NCBI GenBank assembly: GCA_049317265.1
Contig: JBMOIP010000007.1
Location: 1-64,000, forward strand
Direction of reading: 5' to 3'
Length of the DNA: 64,000 bases
Source: CAIVAT01 sp049317265
GTDB taxonomy: Bacteria; Bacteroidota; Bacteroidia; Bacteroidales; FEN-979
The notes under the pieces were generated by a model that saw nothing but the letters and a program-made list of their open reading frames with translations, ran no database searches and was not told the origin of the DNA. Shown piece by piece: positions 8,992 through 18,227 of the stretch (position 1 is the first letter of the stretch; each line of letters opens with the position of its first letter). Position numbers and translations under genes: made by a program.

Positions 8992-11900
8992 TATTTACCA
9001 TTTTCTTTGGTGAAGCTGTCCTGTTGATTCAAGTCATCCGATCCGCCGATCCAAACATCCAGGCAGTTCAGGAATGCAACAATATCAATTGGTTTGGACA
9101 GGTAGTCGCATGCCCCGGCATTTTTCAGTTTTTCGATTGTCTCTGGCAGGATGTCTGCACTGACCACCACCGGGATTGCCTTTGTTAATGGATCTGACTT
9201 CAGGATGTCCAGCACCTCCTGCCCATTCATGTCGTGCAGGTTGAGATCAAGAAGGATCAAATCGGGCATGTGCTCTTTTGCAAGGCCAATGGCAAGTTTT
9301 CCGTACATTCCTGTAATGAGCTGAATGGAGGGCCGGTGGGCCGCAATAATCCCCTCTACTAATTCGGCATTCGGAATATTGTCTTCGATATAGAGCAGTC
9401 TGCCACCTTTTTCCGTTAACACTACCACATGGGTCTGACTGGCCTCCTGTTTCCCCGGATGGTTTTCCAGCCGTTCCGCTTGCGGAAGTTCAATCCAAAA
9501 GGTGCTTCCTTCTCCCTGTTTGCTCTCGACTCCTGCTGCTCCTCCCATCGCATCCATCAGTTCCTTCACCAGGGCAAGCCCCAGACCTGTACCCTCGGTG
9601 GTTGTCCGCTCTGCTCCGATCCGTTCGAAGGGGACGAATAGTTTTCCAAGGTCTTCGGCCCTGATCCCGGGGCCGGTATCTGTCACCGATATCCTGATCC
9701 GGGAATGTAAGGATTGATTATCGCCGGTCAGTTCAGTTTTAACAAACACCTTACCGCCATCCCTGTTATATTTAACGGCGTTATTGATGAGATTAAGGAG
9801 AACCTGCCGTAACCGCTGGCGATCGGCCACTACAAAGAGTGCGTTCGACGGAGACTCTGTTAATTCGAGTGCCTGGTCCCGCTGTACCGCATAGGAATGT
9901 ATAACTTCAAGTGCCTCCTGGATTATCGGAAACAACTGAACAGGCTCAGGATCAAGAGCCAGGTGTCCTGCCTCGATGCGCGATATGTCAAGAACCTCGT
10001 TTATCAGGTTGAGCAGGTGTTTTCCGCTGTTCAGAATATGATTTACCCCTTTCCTGTGCGACGGGTTAAGGTCGCCCATTCCCATCAGCTGTGCAAATCC
10101 GAGAATTGAATTCATGGGGGTACGAAGTTCATGGCTCATACGTGAAATGAACTCACTCTTAGCGAGGTTAGCATGCTCGGCTTCGTTCCTGGCTCTTACG
10201 ATCTCCTCCTCTGAGCGCTTCCGGCTTGTAATGTCATGAAAAGACCAGATTCTTCCATAAAGTTGTCCTTCCAATCCCAATACCGGCGCTGAATATCTTT
10301 CAAGCACCATCCCGTTTTTGAATTCGATCTCGTCGCGGCTGGTCTCATACGGATGCAAATACAAATACATCACCTTTTCGAGGAATTCATCCGGAAACTT
10401 TGTCAAAGCTACAACATGCTTGAGCAGGGCGCTATCATCTTCATCATTAGCAACGTCTTCAGGAACGTTAAAAATCTCAATCAGCCTGTTGTTAATCAGA
10501 ATCCGTTTCTGGTCCTGGTCTACCACCAGCACTCCATCGAGTGTTGCATTCTTTTTTGCTTCAAGCAATGCCATTTTGGAGTGCAGCAGCGCCTCGGCAT
10601 TTTTCCTGGCAGTAATGTCCAGGTGTGTGCCTGCCATCATTAACGGCTTTCCATCCATATCCCAGGCATGAACTTTCCCCCGGTCAAGAACCCAAACCCA
10701 GGAACCATCTTTATGTTTCATCCGTGATTCGAACGAATAATAGTCCAGCTCGCCATTAAAGTGTTTTCCCAACAATTCTCCTGACACCTTAAAATCATCC
10801 GGATGGGCATATTTCATCCAGGTTTCGATACTAATCGGGGCGATTTCGTCAAGTGTGTAGCCGATAATACCTGCCCATCGTTCATTGAATCTGGTTTCGC
10901 CGGTCTGAACATTCCACTCCCAGGTACCGATGTTTGTCCCTTTAATAATATCATCGAGACGCTGTTTCCCGATAGCAAGTTCCTCCTCTGCCTTCTTTCT
11001 TTCACCAATTTCAATTAAAAGCGACGAATTTGTGTCGGCCAGCTGCCCTGTTCTCTCCTCAATTTTTCGCTCAAGCGTGGTATTGAGATACTGAATTTTC
11101 TGTTCGGCAAGTTTTCGAGGTGTTATATCCCTGATCAAGGCAAGCACCTGGTCGTCTCCGAACGGGGTAAGCCGTGACTCAAACCACCCCTCATTCTCGC
11201 CTCGTTTCAATACATAGTCATAGGTTACCAGTCTTTTCTTACGGATACACTCCATGATATGATCATGGTGCATTTTACCAGATTCCCCAATAAATATATT
11301 GTTGATGTTTGTCCCAACGATCTGTTCAGGAGGCACTACCAGCATATCCGGCGTGGAGCAATAGACTTCACGGTATATCCCGTCCCGATCAATGACAAAG
11401 ATCATGTCGGGCATTGCGGCAATAATGGCATTTAACCGTTCATTCTGCTTCTTAATCTGTTCTTCGGCAAGGATAATGTCGGTCACATCTACATTGATCC
11501 CTTTTAATGCAACGACAGAACCGTTTTCAAAAACAGGAACAATGGTATTCTGCAACCATTTAACTTTTCCACCCGGAAAGACCATACGAAGATTGAAAAT
11601 CCTGGTCTCATTTTCCGAAAATTCACTTTTTAGCTGGTCCCCAACGACCTTCCTGTCATCCGGATGCAGCAGCTTATAAAAACAGTCATAAAGATTGTCC
11701 AGTTTCTCCGTAGCATTCAATTCAAGCTGATGGTAATAGTTGTTTGATCCTGATAATTGCATGGTCAGCAGGTTTAATTCCCAACTTCCCATCCCGGCAA
11801 TCTCCTGTGCATAGTTCAAATCCTTTTCGCTTTGCTTTAACGCGCACTCTGCCTCTTTCAGCGAAGTAATATCAATGACTGTGGCTGACATGAACTGTGG

Positions 11901-14642
11901 CATTCCATCTGCATCATGGATGATGGAAGCACTCATCAAGGTAGGAAAAACGGATCCATCCTTTCTGCAATGTTCAACCTCTTCCACCTTGAAACCACCC
12001 TGTTCCCTGAGCAGTGTCAGTAGTTCAACAACCCTTGGCACCTGCCCTTCACCATGAAGTATGGCAAGATTTTTCCCATACAAATCAGCAGCCACATAAC
12101 CATGCATCTCGGCTAATGCATCATTTAAGTATACCAGAACTCCGTCCATGCTTGCGATGGCAGTCCCATAATTGGCATGATCTGAAATCGTCCGGAATTT
12201 CAGCAACTCCTCTTCATACTTAAACCGCTCTGTAATATCGGTATCTGTCCCGCGGTAACCGACAAGGTCTCCCAGGTCATTCAACATCGGGATGCCGTTG
12301 GTTGAAATATAGGTCCTGTTCCCTTCAGCCCGGATTATAAAACCCATCATGTTGCTGATGGTCGATTTGTTCCTGAATATTTCAAGGGCTGCCTCCTTAA
12401 ACTGCTCTTTCCTGTCTTCGGGGTGAAGATCGTAAAAATGCAGTTTCCCGACCATCTGTTCCGGGGTGTAGCCATATACCATCACCGACAGCGGGCTGAC
12501 ATAGGTGTACAATCCTGTCGGGTCAACTTCCCATACCACCTCCCTGGCCTGCTCAACCACCTGCCTGAAACGCTCTTCACTCTCCACCAGTTTCCGTTCA
12601 CTCCTTTTTCTTTCCGTAATATCCCTGACAACAAATATCATCCGGGTCGGATTGCCAAAATTATCCCTGATAAAATCGCCATTTACCTCGATTTCAAATG
12701 AGGTGCCATCTGACCGTAGTGCAAAAAACTCATTAGGTCCGGAATTCACACCTCGTAACATTCTTCGCACACTGTCCTTCGCACGGTCACGGTCACCGGG
12801 GATGATAAAATCCGTCAGCGGAAACCCCAATACCTCCTCTTTCCGAGTGTATCGGAACATCGGCAAAGCAGCGTCTGAAATCATCTGGATACGTCCTTCA
12901 AGGTCGGTGATGGTAATATCATCTGGCGAAGCATTGAGGATGGCATGGTAAAGGGCTTCACTCTGGCGCACGGCATCAGCAGCCTGCCTGCGCTCGGTGA
13001 CATCCCGCATGGTTCCGGTAATCTTCGTTGGATTACCCTGCTCGTCGAGAATAAGTTTTGACGAAATCGAGAGCGGGACAACTGAACCATCCCTGTTGAG
13101 AAAGTTCATCTCGTAATCGGTTACAGTGCCATTCTTGAAGAGATCGGAGAAAAACATATTCCGGTCATCAGGGTTTGCATAGAACCCAATGAGTGACCTG
13201 CCGATCAGTTCACTCCTGTGGTATTTATTCTTTGATATTCCTGCTATGGACGGACTTATTTCAAGGATAGTTCCATCAAGAGCTGCTTCGTAATAGGCAT
13301 CCTGGAGTCCTTCAAAAATATGCCTGAATTTCTCCTCACTCTTTCTTAGTTTATTCTCCTTCGCTTTCCGGTCCGTGATATCCTGTATGATTCCTGAGAC
13401 CGTAGCCGGGTTTCCATCTGCATCCATTTCAACAATGGCTTTCGATACGGAATATTTAGGGGCAGTGCCATCGGCAGGTATAACCATATACTCCAGGTCA
13501 TATGGGGTTCCATGCTCAACCAAGTCGATCAGCGCCTGGTGAACACGCTCACGGTCGGGAATGCAGTTTTCAATGGTTTCAAGGGTAAAATACTCCCTGC
13601 TTTCACCCAGTCCGTAAATATCCTGTGCTTCAGGCGACCCCCATAAGACCTGGCTTTTGACGTCAAACCACCATGATCCGAGACGCCCCATCTGTTGCGC
13701 CATTGTCAGTTGGGCATTCATGGCCATCAGTTCTTTCCTGCTGTCGTTTAGGGAATCCTCTGCTTTTTTCCTGGCAGTGATGTCGTTGATCAGCACATGC
13801 CGGGCATTTCTGCCGTTGAAAACAATAGAATGCGAGGTGACCTCAACAAAGATCAGTTCTCCGTTTTTCCTGATGTGCCTCCACTGACTGGACGAGTTCA
13901 ATGAACGTTTCGCAGTCGTTATATTTATCATCAAGGCAGGAATATCTTCGGCCGGCCTGATGTCCTTCAGTGTCATGGATAAAAACTCCTCTTTTGAATA
14001 ACCGTAATGGTCTATAGCGGCCTGGTTCACTTCAAGAAAAGCTAATGACTCAAGATCGTAAATGACCATCGGCTGGGGGTTGTTTGAAAACAACATCCGG
14101 TATTTATTCTCCCTTACCAGTAATTCGTCATGCAAAAGCCTGGCTTTACTTATATCTACCATGGTTACCAGGCAGTTCTCCCTTGTTTTGTTTACATTCC
14201 CTTCCAGATGAACATATACAGATATGGAATCGTCCGTAAGGAGGGTTATGTCGCAGTTTCCATCTGCATTGGCCTTAAATACACCGGTGAGAAAATCATT
14301 AAATTGAGCCCTCGTATCTTCTGAAACAAAAAAGGCAAATGAACTGTTAATAATTTTTACCGTTTCGCGACCCAGCATTTTGGATCCTGTTCGGTTTATC
14401 TCAAGGATTTCACCTTTTGGCGACAGGGTCAGGTAACCTGAAGGTGCAAAATCGAATAATTCAAAATATTTTTCTGAGGAAGCTTGTAGCGCTGTTGCGG
14501 ATTGAATGAGTTCCTCATTCATCGCCTCAAGTTCAACCTTGTGTACTTCAAGTTCGTGAATCAGTTTCCGCACATCCAACTCCGAAGTCTGATTCTCTCT
14601 TTTCATCTGGTATTGATTTTTATAATGATCATCCAGAATCAA
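8991..14642 (-). CDS. Giant multi-PAS hybrid sensor histidine kinase
   Basis: A 1883-residue cytoplasmic kinase with no membrane span. I count eleven successive PAS/PAC units from about residue 45 to 1390, each ending in a PAC signature such as DITARK, DVTERR or DITERK. They are followed by HisKA (SRMSHELRTPMNS), HATPase (LINNAVKYN, DTGPGI, GTGLGL) and a C-terminal receiver (YIEDN, LILLDLNLHDMNG). PAS domains sense ligands, redox state or light; none shows a residue that fixes a specific cofactor. The gene starts with ATG at 14642 behind a candidate -7 box and overlaps the next kinase gene. The unusual number of PAS units suggests repeated internal duplication. Confidence 0.92.
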   Translation of the reverse strand: MILDDHYKNQYQMKRENQTSELDVRKLIHELEVHKVELEAMNEELIQSATALQASSEKYFELFDFAPSGYLTLSPKGEILEINRTGSKMLGRETVKIINSSFAFFVSEDTRAQFNDFLTGVFKANADGNCDITLLTDDSISVYVHLEGNVNKTRENCLVTMVDISKARLLHDELLVRENKYRMLFSNNPQPMVIYDLESLAFLEVNQAAIDHYGYSKEEFLSMTLKDIRPAEDIPALMINITTAKRSLNSSSQWRHIRKNGELIFVEVTSHSIVFNGRNARHVLINDITARKKAEDSLNDSRKELMAMNAQLTMAQQMGRLGSWWFDVKSQVLWGSPEAQDIYGLGESREYFTLETIENCIPDRERVHQALIDLVEHGTPYDLEYMVIPADGTAPKYSVSKAIVEMDADGNPATVSGIIQDITDRKAKENKLRKSEEKFRHIFEGLQDAYYEAALDGTILEISPSIAGISKNKYHRSELIGRSLIGFYANPDDRNMFFSDLFKNGTVTDYEMNFLNRDGSVVPLSISSKLILDEQGNPTKITGTMRDVTERRQAADAVRQSEALYHAILNASPDDITITDLEGRIQMISDAALPMFRYTRKEEVLGFPLTDFIIPGDRDRAKDSVRRMLRGVNSGPNEFFALRSDGTSFEIEVNGDFIRDNFGNPTRMIFVVRDITERKRSERKLVESEERFRQVVEQAREVVWEVDPTGLYTYVSPLSVMVYGYTPEQMVGKLHFYDLHPEDRKEQFKEAALEIFRNKSTISNMMGFIIRAEGNRTYISTNGIPMLNDLGDLVGYRGTDTDITERFKYEEELLKFRTISDHANYGTAIASMDGVLVYLNDALAEMHGYVAADLYGKNLAILHGEGQVPRVVELLTLLREQGGFKVEEVEHCRKDGSVFPTLMSASIIHDADGMPQFMSATVIDITSLKEAECALKQSEKDLNYAQEIAGMGSWELNLLTMQLSGSNNYYHQLELNATEKLDNLYDCFYKLLHPDDRKVVGDQLKSEFSENETRIFNLRMVFPGGKVKWLQNTIVPVFENGSVVALKGINVDVTDIILAEEQIKKQNERLNAIIAAMPDMIFVIDRDGIYREVYCSTPDMLVVPPEQIVGTNINNIFIGESGKMHHDHIMECIRKKRLVTYDYVLKRGENEGWFESRLTPFGDDQVLALIRDITPRKLAEQKIQYLNTTLERKIEERTGQLADTNSSLLIEIGERKKAEEELAIGKQRLDDIIKGTNIGTWEWNVQTGETRFNERWAGIIGYTLDEIAPISIETWMKYAHPDDFKVSGELLGKHFNGELDYYSFESRMKHKDGSWVWVLDRGKVHAWDMDGKPLMMAGTHLDITARKNAEALLHSKMALLEAKKNATLDGVLVVDQDQKRILINNRLIEIFNVPEDVANDEDDSALLKHVVALTKFPDEFLEKVMYLYLHPYETSRDEIEFKNGMVLERYSAPVLGLEGQLYGRIWSFHDITSRKRSEEEIVRARNEAEHANLAKSEFISRMSHELRTPMNSILGFAQLMGMGDLNPSHRKGVNHILNSGKHLLNLINEVLDISRIEAGHLALDPEPVQLFPIIQEALEVIHSYAVQRDQALELTESPSNALFVVADRQRLRQVLLNLINNAVKYNRDGGKVFVKTELTGDNQSLHSRIRISVTDTGPGIRAEDLGKLFVPFERIGAERTTTEGTGLGLALVKELMDAMGGAAGVESKQGEGSTFWIELPQAERLENHPGKQEASQTHVVVLTEKGGRLLYIEDNIPNAELVEGIIAAHRPSIQLITGMYGKLAIGLAKEHMPDLILLDLNLHDMNGQEVLDILKSDPLTKAIPVVVSADILPETIEKLKNAGACDYLSKPIDIVAFLNCLDVWIGGSDDLNQQDSFTKENGK

Positions 14643-14736
14643 TCCTAAAGCAGTGCCGGGTAAAATCTTCCTGGTATTTAGAGTTCAATTTCAGGAAAAT
14701 GGGCAAAATTTGCAAGGGTTTTGTCTGTATTTGATA

Positions 14737-14744
14737 CAAATATA
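14737..14744 (-). promoter_or_regulatory. Candidate -7 box for the two-kinase operon
   Basis: On the minus strand this reads TATATTTG, a full TAnnTTTG match about 95 bp upstream of the giant kinase ATG. No 21-bp direct repeat of the common element is present upstream. Confidence 0.4.
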
Positions 14745-14778
14745 TAACATTTGCATTAAACAACTAACCAAACTGTAA

Positions 14779-14937
14779 CGGACTGATTCAATTAAATTGG
14801 ACGTTCATGATTATTTAAAACAGAAATCACCGCCGGGAGGCATAGGTTTAAAAAGCATCATTGAACTTTTTAAATCTGCGATCCCAACGGTGAAAGAGAA
14901 AGAGCAGTTATTCGGGCAGTTAACTCATGATGATTAA
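14779..14937 (+). pseudogene. Short open frame without a start codon, possible gene remnant
   Basis: In the 291-bp gap between the giant kinase and csbD, the plus strand has 52 sense codons between a TAA and another TAA at 14935-14937. The peptide contains a plausible soluble helix segment (GGIGLKSIIELFKSAIPTV). No ATG lies in frame near its beginning. It may be a remnant or a chance frame; no family was recognised. Confidence 0.2.
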
Positions 14938-15119
14938 AGCGCGCTTATAATTTTATGCAGTTCCTCCTTTGTCTTTCCAAGTTTAACCTGGAGCCTGCCA
15001 AACATTTCGTCCTGCCTTCCTTCCTTATACATCAGGTCGTTGTCGGTCAATACTGCAAATTTCTGTTTGAGCTTGCCTTTCTGCTCATTCCAGTTTCCTT
15101 TTACTTCGGTGGTATTCAT
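14934..15119 (-). CDS. CsbD family stress protein
   Basis: A 61-residue hydrophilic protein beginning MNTTEVKGNWNEQKGKLKQK, which is the CsbD consensus (x-VKGNWxQxKGKxKxxxGxLT-D). CsbD proteins are small, abundant general-stress proteins of unknown biochemical role, under sigma-B in Bacillus. I chose the start at 15119 because the family begins here and the longer frame to 15179 would add 20 atypical residues. A copy of the common direct-repeat promoter lies 65-130 bp upstream. It is a single-gene unit. Confidence 0.88.
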   Translation of the reverse strand: MNTTEVKGNWNEQKGKLKQKFAVLTDNDLMYKEGRQDEMFGRLQVKLGKTKEELHKIISAL

Positions 15120-15183
15120 TGGTATGGTTTTTATTTTTTCATTCCCGCTTCTGGGGGACAGTTGTGAAACAAATTTCACCTTA

Positions 15184-15249
15184 CAAAGGTCCTTCTTTTA
15201 GCGCCGGAAAGCATTACACAATTTCGGGGAAGAGTTACATCATTCACAC
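15184..15249 (-). promoter_or_regulatory. Common direct-repeat promoter element, copy 1 (csbD)
   Basis: GTGTGAATG leads; TGTAA half-sites lie at 15239-15235 and 15218-15214 (21 bp start to start); the -7 box GACCTTTG at 15191-15184 starts 27 bp after the second half-site start. It reads towards csbD. Confidence 0.85.
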
Positions 15250-15269
15250 CTTTTCCAGGCTCGCGACTA

Positions 15270-16532
15270 CTACAATTCCCTGATCTGCATATATGCCATC
15301 ACAACTACGGCAGCCGACATTAATACCAGCGTGGCCAATCCAAGGATATTTGACCTCTTTCCATTGGTGAATTTGCCCATGATTTTTTTGTTGTTCGAGA
15401 TATGCAGAATGATGGCAATCAACACTGGTGCAGTTATCCCGTAAAGGATGGCCGAATAGATCAGCGCCTTGATGGGCGAAAGACCGATATAGTGCATCAG
15501 TAATCCCAGGATCAGCGAAACGGCAATGATCAGGTAAAAGGCTTTGGCCTTGTTGAATTTCTTATCCAGTCCCTTTTCCCAGCCAAATGTCTCGGTGATG
15601 ATATAGGAGAGCGAACCTGTTAATACGGGAATGGCTAAAAAGCCGGTCCCGATCACACCCGCTGCAAAAAGGAGATAGGCCAGGTTCCCGGCCAGGGGTT
15701 TCAGTGCTTGTGCCGCCTGTTCTACTGTATCAATCTGATGAATGCCCCCGTTGAATAAAACCGTTCCCGTGGTGAGGATGATGAAAAACATGACCAGGTT
15801 CGAAAAGAGCATGCCAAAGTCGACATCCTGTTTCATGTCGTGGATAATCCTTTTGTTGACCACCAGGTGTTTTTTCTTCAATTTAATATCTTCTGAGACC
15901 ATGGTCGCCTGCCAGAAAAACAGGTACGGGGAGATGGTGGTGCCAAGAATGGCTACCAGGATGCTGATATAACTTTTGTCGAATCTGATGGTCGGAACAA
16001 AGGTTGACTTTAATACAGCCACCCAATCCTGCTTATATAAAAACGGGATTACCAGGTAGATAAGCAGGAAAATGCAGAGGTATTTGAGGATGGCTGCTAT
16101 TTTCTGATAGGGCAGCCAGATGATCATGGCCATCAGGATGACCGTAAAAAAAAGGCTGAACCAGGTGGCATGAATGGCAGGGAACAACAAGTTGCCTACA
16201 GCGCCCATGCCGGCAATGTCAGCGCCGATATTCATGACAATAGCAGGAAAGCTGAACAGCAGCATTAAATACAAAATGGGTTTTGGGTAGTTGGCTTTCA
16301 ACGTTCCTGCCAACCCGTGCGAAGTAACCAGTCCGATCCTGGCGCACATCTCCTGGATGGAGGCCATCAGCGGAAAGGTGATCAGCGCAGTCCATAAGGT
16401 GGATAATCCGTAAGCGGCGCCAGCCTGCGAATAGGTGGCTATCCCCGAGGGATCATCGTCGCTGGCACCTGTAACAAGGCCGGGCCCCAGGATTTTCCAG
16501 AACCTGACAAGTTTTCCCGAAATCATATTCAT
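15270..16532 (-). CDS. Nramp-family divalent metal transporter with altered metal site
   Basis: A 420-residue inner-membrane transporter with about 11 helices. Helix 1 has the Nramp pattern but reads DDDPSGIATYSQAGA instead of the usual DPGN. The helix 6 region reads TISPYLFFWQA, where Mn/Fe transporters have a methionine in an MPH motif. These changes resemble Nramp-related transporters that lack the transition-metal methionine, some of which carry Mg2+, so the substrate may not be Mn or Fe. I chose the start at 16532 because its ATG overlaps the preceding stop as ATGA. It is the last gene of a six-gene operon that starts at 18668. Confidence 0.85.
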   Translation of the reverse strand: MNMISGKLVRFWKILGPGLVTGASDDDPSGIATYSQAGAAYGLSTLWTALITFPLMASIQEMCARIGLVTSHGLAGTLKANYPKPILYLMLLFSFPAIVMNIGADIAGMGAVGNLLFPAIHATWFSLFFTVILMAMIIWLPYQKIAAILKYLCIFLLIYLVIPFLYKQDWVAVLKSTFVPTIRFDKSYISILVAILGTTISPYLFFWQATMVSEDIKLKKKHLVVNKRIIHDMKQDVDFGMLFSNLVMFFIILTTGTVLFNGGIHQIDTVEQAAQALKPLAGNLAYLLFAAGVIGTGFLAIPVLTGSLSYIITETFGWEKGLDKKFNKAKAFYLIIAVSLILGLLMHYIGLSPIKALIYSAILYGITAPVLIAIILHISNNKKIMGKFTNGKRSNILGLATLVLMSAAVVVMAYMQIREL

Positions 16533-16927
16533 GAATGATGGATCTTGCCGCCTGGTTTGCCGGCAACCATCTTCCACAAACTCTTCCCAAACGATTTAAC
16601 TGTTTCCGGATTTTTCGCCACCAGGTCAACAATGCCAAACATAATCGCATTTCCGGCCAGCTTTTTAAACGGATTCCGGCTTCCCTGCTCAAATAAAAGT
16701 TTTGAAAGGTAACCGGTTGCCATGCCAACCGAAGTATTGATTAAATTGTCTTTCAACTCTCTCGAGGCTGTCAGTTCCCTGAGTGTGCTGATAACAAGGT
16801 TCAATGGTTTTACGCTTTCATAGGCAAGCAGGAAATGCTCTTTTAACAATACTCCCTCTTCGGCCTGAAGGTTTTCCAGTCGCTGAATGGCTGCCCTGAG
16901 TGTACTTTGTGAGTTAATGGTTTGCAT
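16529..16927 (-). CDS. Conserved hypothetical protein, operon partner of the holin-like protein
   Basis: A 132-residue protein with an N-terminal helical part (RAAIQRLENLQAEEGVLLKE), a middle region that may touch the membrane (NTSVGMATGYLSKLLFE, NAIMFGIVDLVAK) and a basic C-terminus. I recognise no named family. It lies 10 bp behind the holin-like gene and overlaps the Nramp-type gene by four bases, so it is part of the stress operon. A peripheral membrane role together with the holin-like and YtxH proteins is an inference from context. Confidence 0.7.
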   Translation of the reverse strand: MQTINSQSTLRAAIQRLENLQAEEGVLLKEHFLLAYESVKPLNLVISTLRELTASRELKDNLINTSVGMATGYLSKLLFEQGSRNPFKKLAGNAIMFGIVDLVAKNPETVKSFGKSLWKMVAGKPGGKIHHS

Positions 16928-16936
16928 AATCTATTC

Positions 16937-17278
16937 TTATTGAAGGGCCTGTGTAATGATGAGATCGCTAAGCGGTTTTTTAATCCATGAATGAAGGAAG
17001 AGATGAAGGATGACTCCCGCAACGAGGTAAAATCCCGCCACGATGAAAAAACCGAAATATAATTTCCCAAGCAACTCGCCCAGGTAGATGGCGATTCCGA
17101 TGTTCAGCACCAGTGCAAACATCGAAATCATGAGGATGACACTTAACTTCGATACCAGCGAAGTCACCACGATGGTGGTGGTTTCCAGCGCTTTTAGTTT
17201 CGAGAGTTCATAGGTTGTCATGGTGTAGGATTCAACCTTTTCAAACAGGTTTTCTATTAAAATTGCCGGTGTTTCCAT
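16937..17278 (-). CDS. Holin superfamily (Phage_holin_3_6-like) membrane protein
   Basis: A 113-residue protein: an amphipathic N-terminal helix (residues 1-35), then two strong membrane segments (about 45-68 and 75-98) and a short basic tail ending SWIKKPLSDLI. The layout matches the small chromosomal proteins filed under putative Actinobacteriophage holin III, which are usually found beside YtxH and stress genes rather than in prophages. No phage genes are nearby, so lysis is unlikely and an envelope-stress role fits better. Gene order is YtxH, this gene, unknown protein, transporter. Confidence 0.75.
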   Translation of the reverse strand: METPAILIENLFEKVESYTMTTYELSKLKALETTTIVVTSLVSKLSVILMISMFALVLNIGIAIYLGELLGKLYFGFFIVAGFYLVAGVILHLFLHSWIKKPLSDLIITQALQ

Positions 17279-17377
17279 ATCTAAGTATGTTTGTTTTGAA
17301 GGGTTATATCAGCAAAAAGCAATATCCAAAGATCTCTCCATTGGATATTGTATTTTACTGATTTACAATACTTGTAA

Positions 17378-17665
17378 TTAAACTTTCACTTTGGCGTCCG
17401 CAATAACTTCCGCCTCAATGTCTTCAATTTTCTGCTTTCCCTCTTTAGCCATGCGATGGGCTTCCCCTCTCAGGTTTTCAAATTTTTCGGTGATTCCGCC
17501 GATGAAATCGTTGAATTTATCCTCCATCTCACCCGCATATTGATCTTTTTTGCGGATGATTCTCCGCCTGGTCTTTGAACCTTTGGCGGGTGCGAATAAA
17601 ATGCCTAATGCTGCGCCTGCGGCAATCCCTGCCAAAACGCCTAAAAACACTTTTCCTGAATTCAT
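17378..17665 (-). CDS. YtxH domain-containing protein
   Basis: A 95-residue protein starting with one glycine/alanine-rich membrane helix (VFLGVLAGIAAGAALGILFAP) followed directly by a basic stretch (KGSKTRRRI) and a charged helical tail. This is the YtxH (GvpP-related) signature: a single N-terminal anchor, an AP-x-KG-x-x-TR motif and a cytoplasmic coiled helix. YtxH belongs to general-stress regulons in Firmicutes and is widespread in Bacteroidota. It sits 30 bp behind the preceding secreted protein gene and 99 bp ahead of the holin-like gene. Confidence 0.88.
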   Translation of the reverse strand: MNSGKVFLGVLAGIAAGAALGILFAPAKGSKTRRRIIRKKDQYAGEMEDKFNDFIGGITEKFENLRGEAHRMAKEGKQKIEDIEAEVIADAKVKV

Positions 17666-17695
17666 AACTATGGTTTTAATATTGATGATTAATTT

Positions 17696-18205
17696 CTATT
17701 TGTTCTTCCCGTTACCATGACCCTCGCCCCGGCCATGCCCTTTTTTCCCCTTGTTGTGATCTCCTCCCTGGTTGTTCATGTTGCCGTTACGGGAGTTATT
17801 CCCTCCCTGATTACCTCTGCCAGGTCCTTCCCCAATGGTACGTTGCATTTGACCACGATAACCCTTCTGATATTTCAGCTTGTGCTCCTTGAAGTGAATA
17901 TAGGGTGACCGGCCATGATAGTCGGGCATGACCACCTTGTACCCATGGTAGAGGTCATAATTCCTGTACCTGGAAGGAAGATCCCGCTTGCGAATCCAGG
18001 TGCTTCCGTTGAAATAGACAAACATCGACGACTGTACATCATAATATGCTTCAACATCCGGCAGGTAATAATAGTGCACTGAACCATAACCGGCTGGTCC
18101 CCATGGAGGTGGAACACCTACCTGAATGCTCATTGAAAACTGTGCCTGCATTGAAAGAGCCAGCATGAACATTAGGACAATGGCTGATAATTTAACGGCT
18201 TTCAT
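17696..18205 (-). CDS. Secreted Tyr/Gly-rich hypothetical protein
   Basis: A 169-residue protein with a signal peptide (residues 1-21, ending MQAQ). The mature part has an aromatic domain (YYYLPDVEAYYDVQ, FVYFNGSTWIRKRDLPSRYRNYDLYHGYKVV) of a type frequent in Bacteroidota periplasmic proteins of unknown role. The last third is a low-complexity tail rich in G, N, H, K and R (GRGNQGGNNSRNGN and similar). A periplasmic or outer-surface protein is likely, and the basic tail could bind polyanions. It is the second gene of the operon, 22 bp behind the lipoprotein. Confidence 0.72.
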   Translation of the reverse strand: MKAVKLSAIVLMFMLALSMQAQFSMSIQVGVPPPWGPAGYGSVHYYYLPDVEAYYDVQSSMFVYFNGSTWIRKRDLPSRYRNYDLYHGYKVVMPDYHGRSPYIHFKEHKLKYQKGYRGQMQRTIGEGPGRGNQGGNNSRNGNMNNQGGDHNKGKKGHGRGEGHGNGKNK

Positions 18206-18227
18206 GTTGTTGTTTTTTGGGTCTCCC

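Noticed and set aside
16937..17278. Holin-like gene as a sign of a prophage
   Set aside because: No other phage gene (endolysin, portal, integrase) is nearby, and the neighbours are bacterial stress genes.
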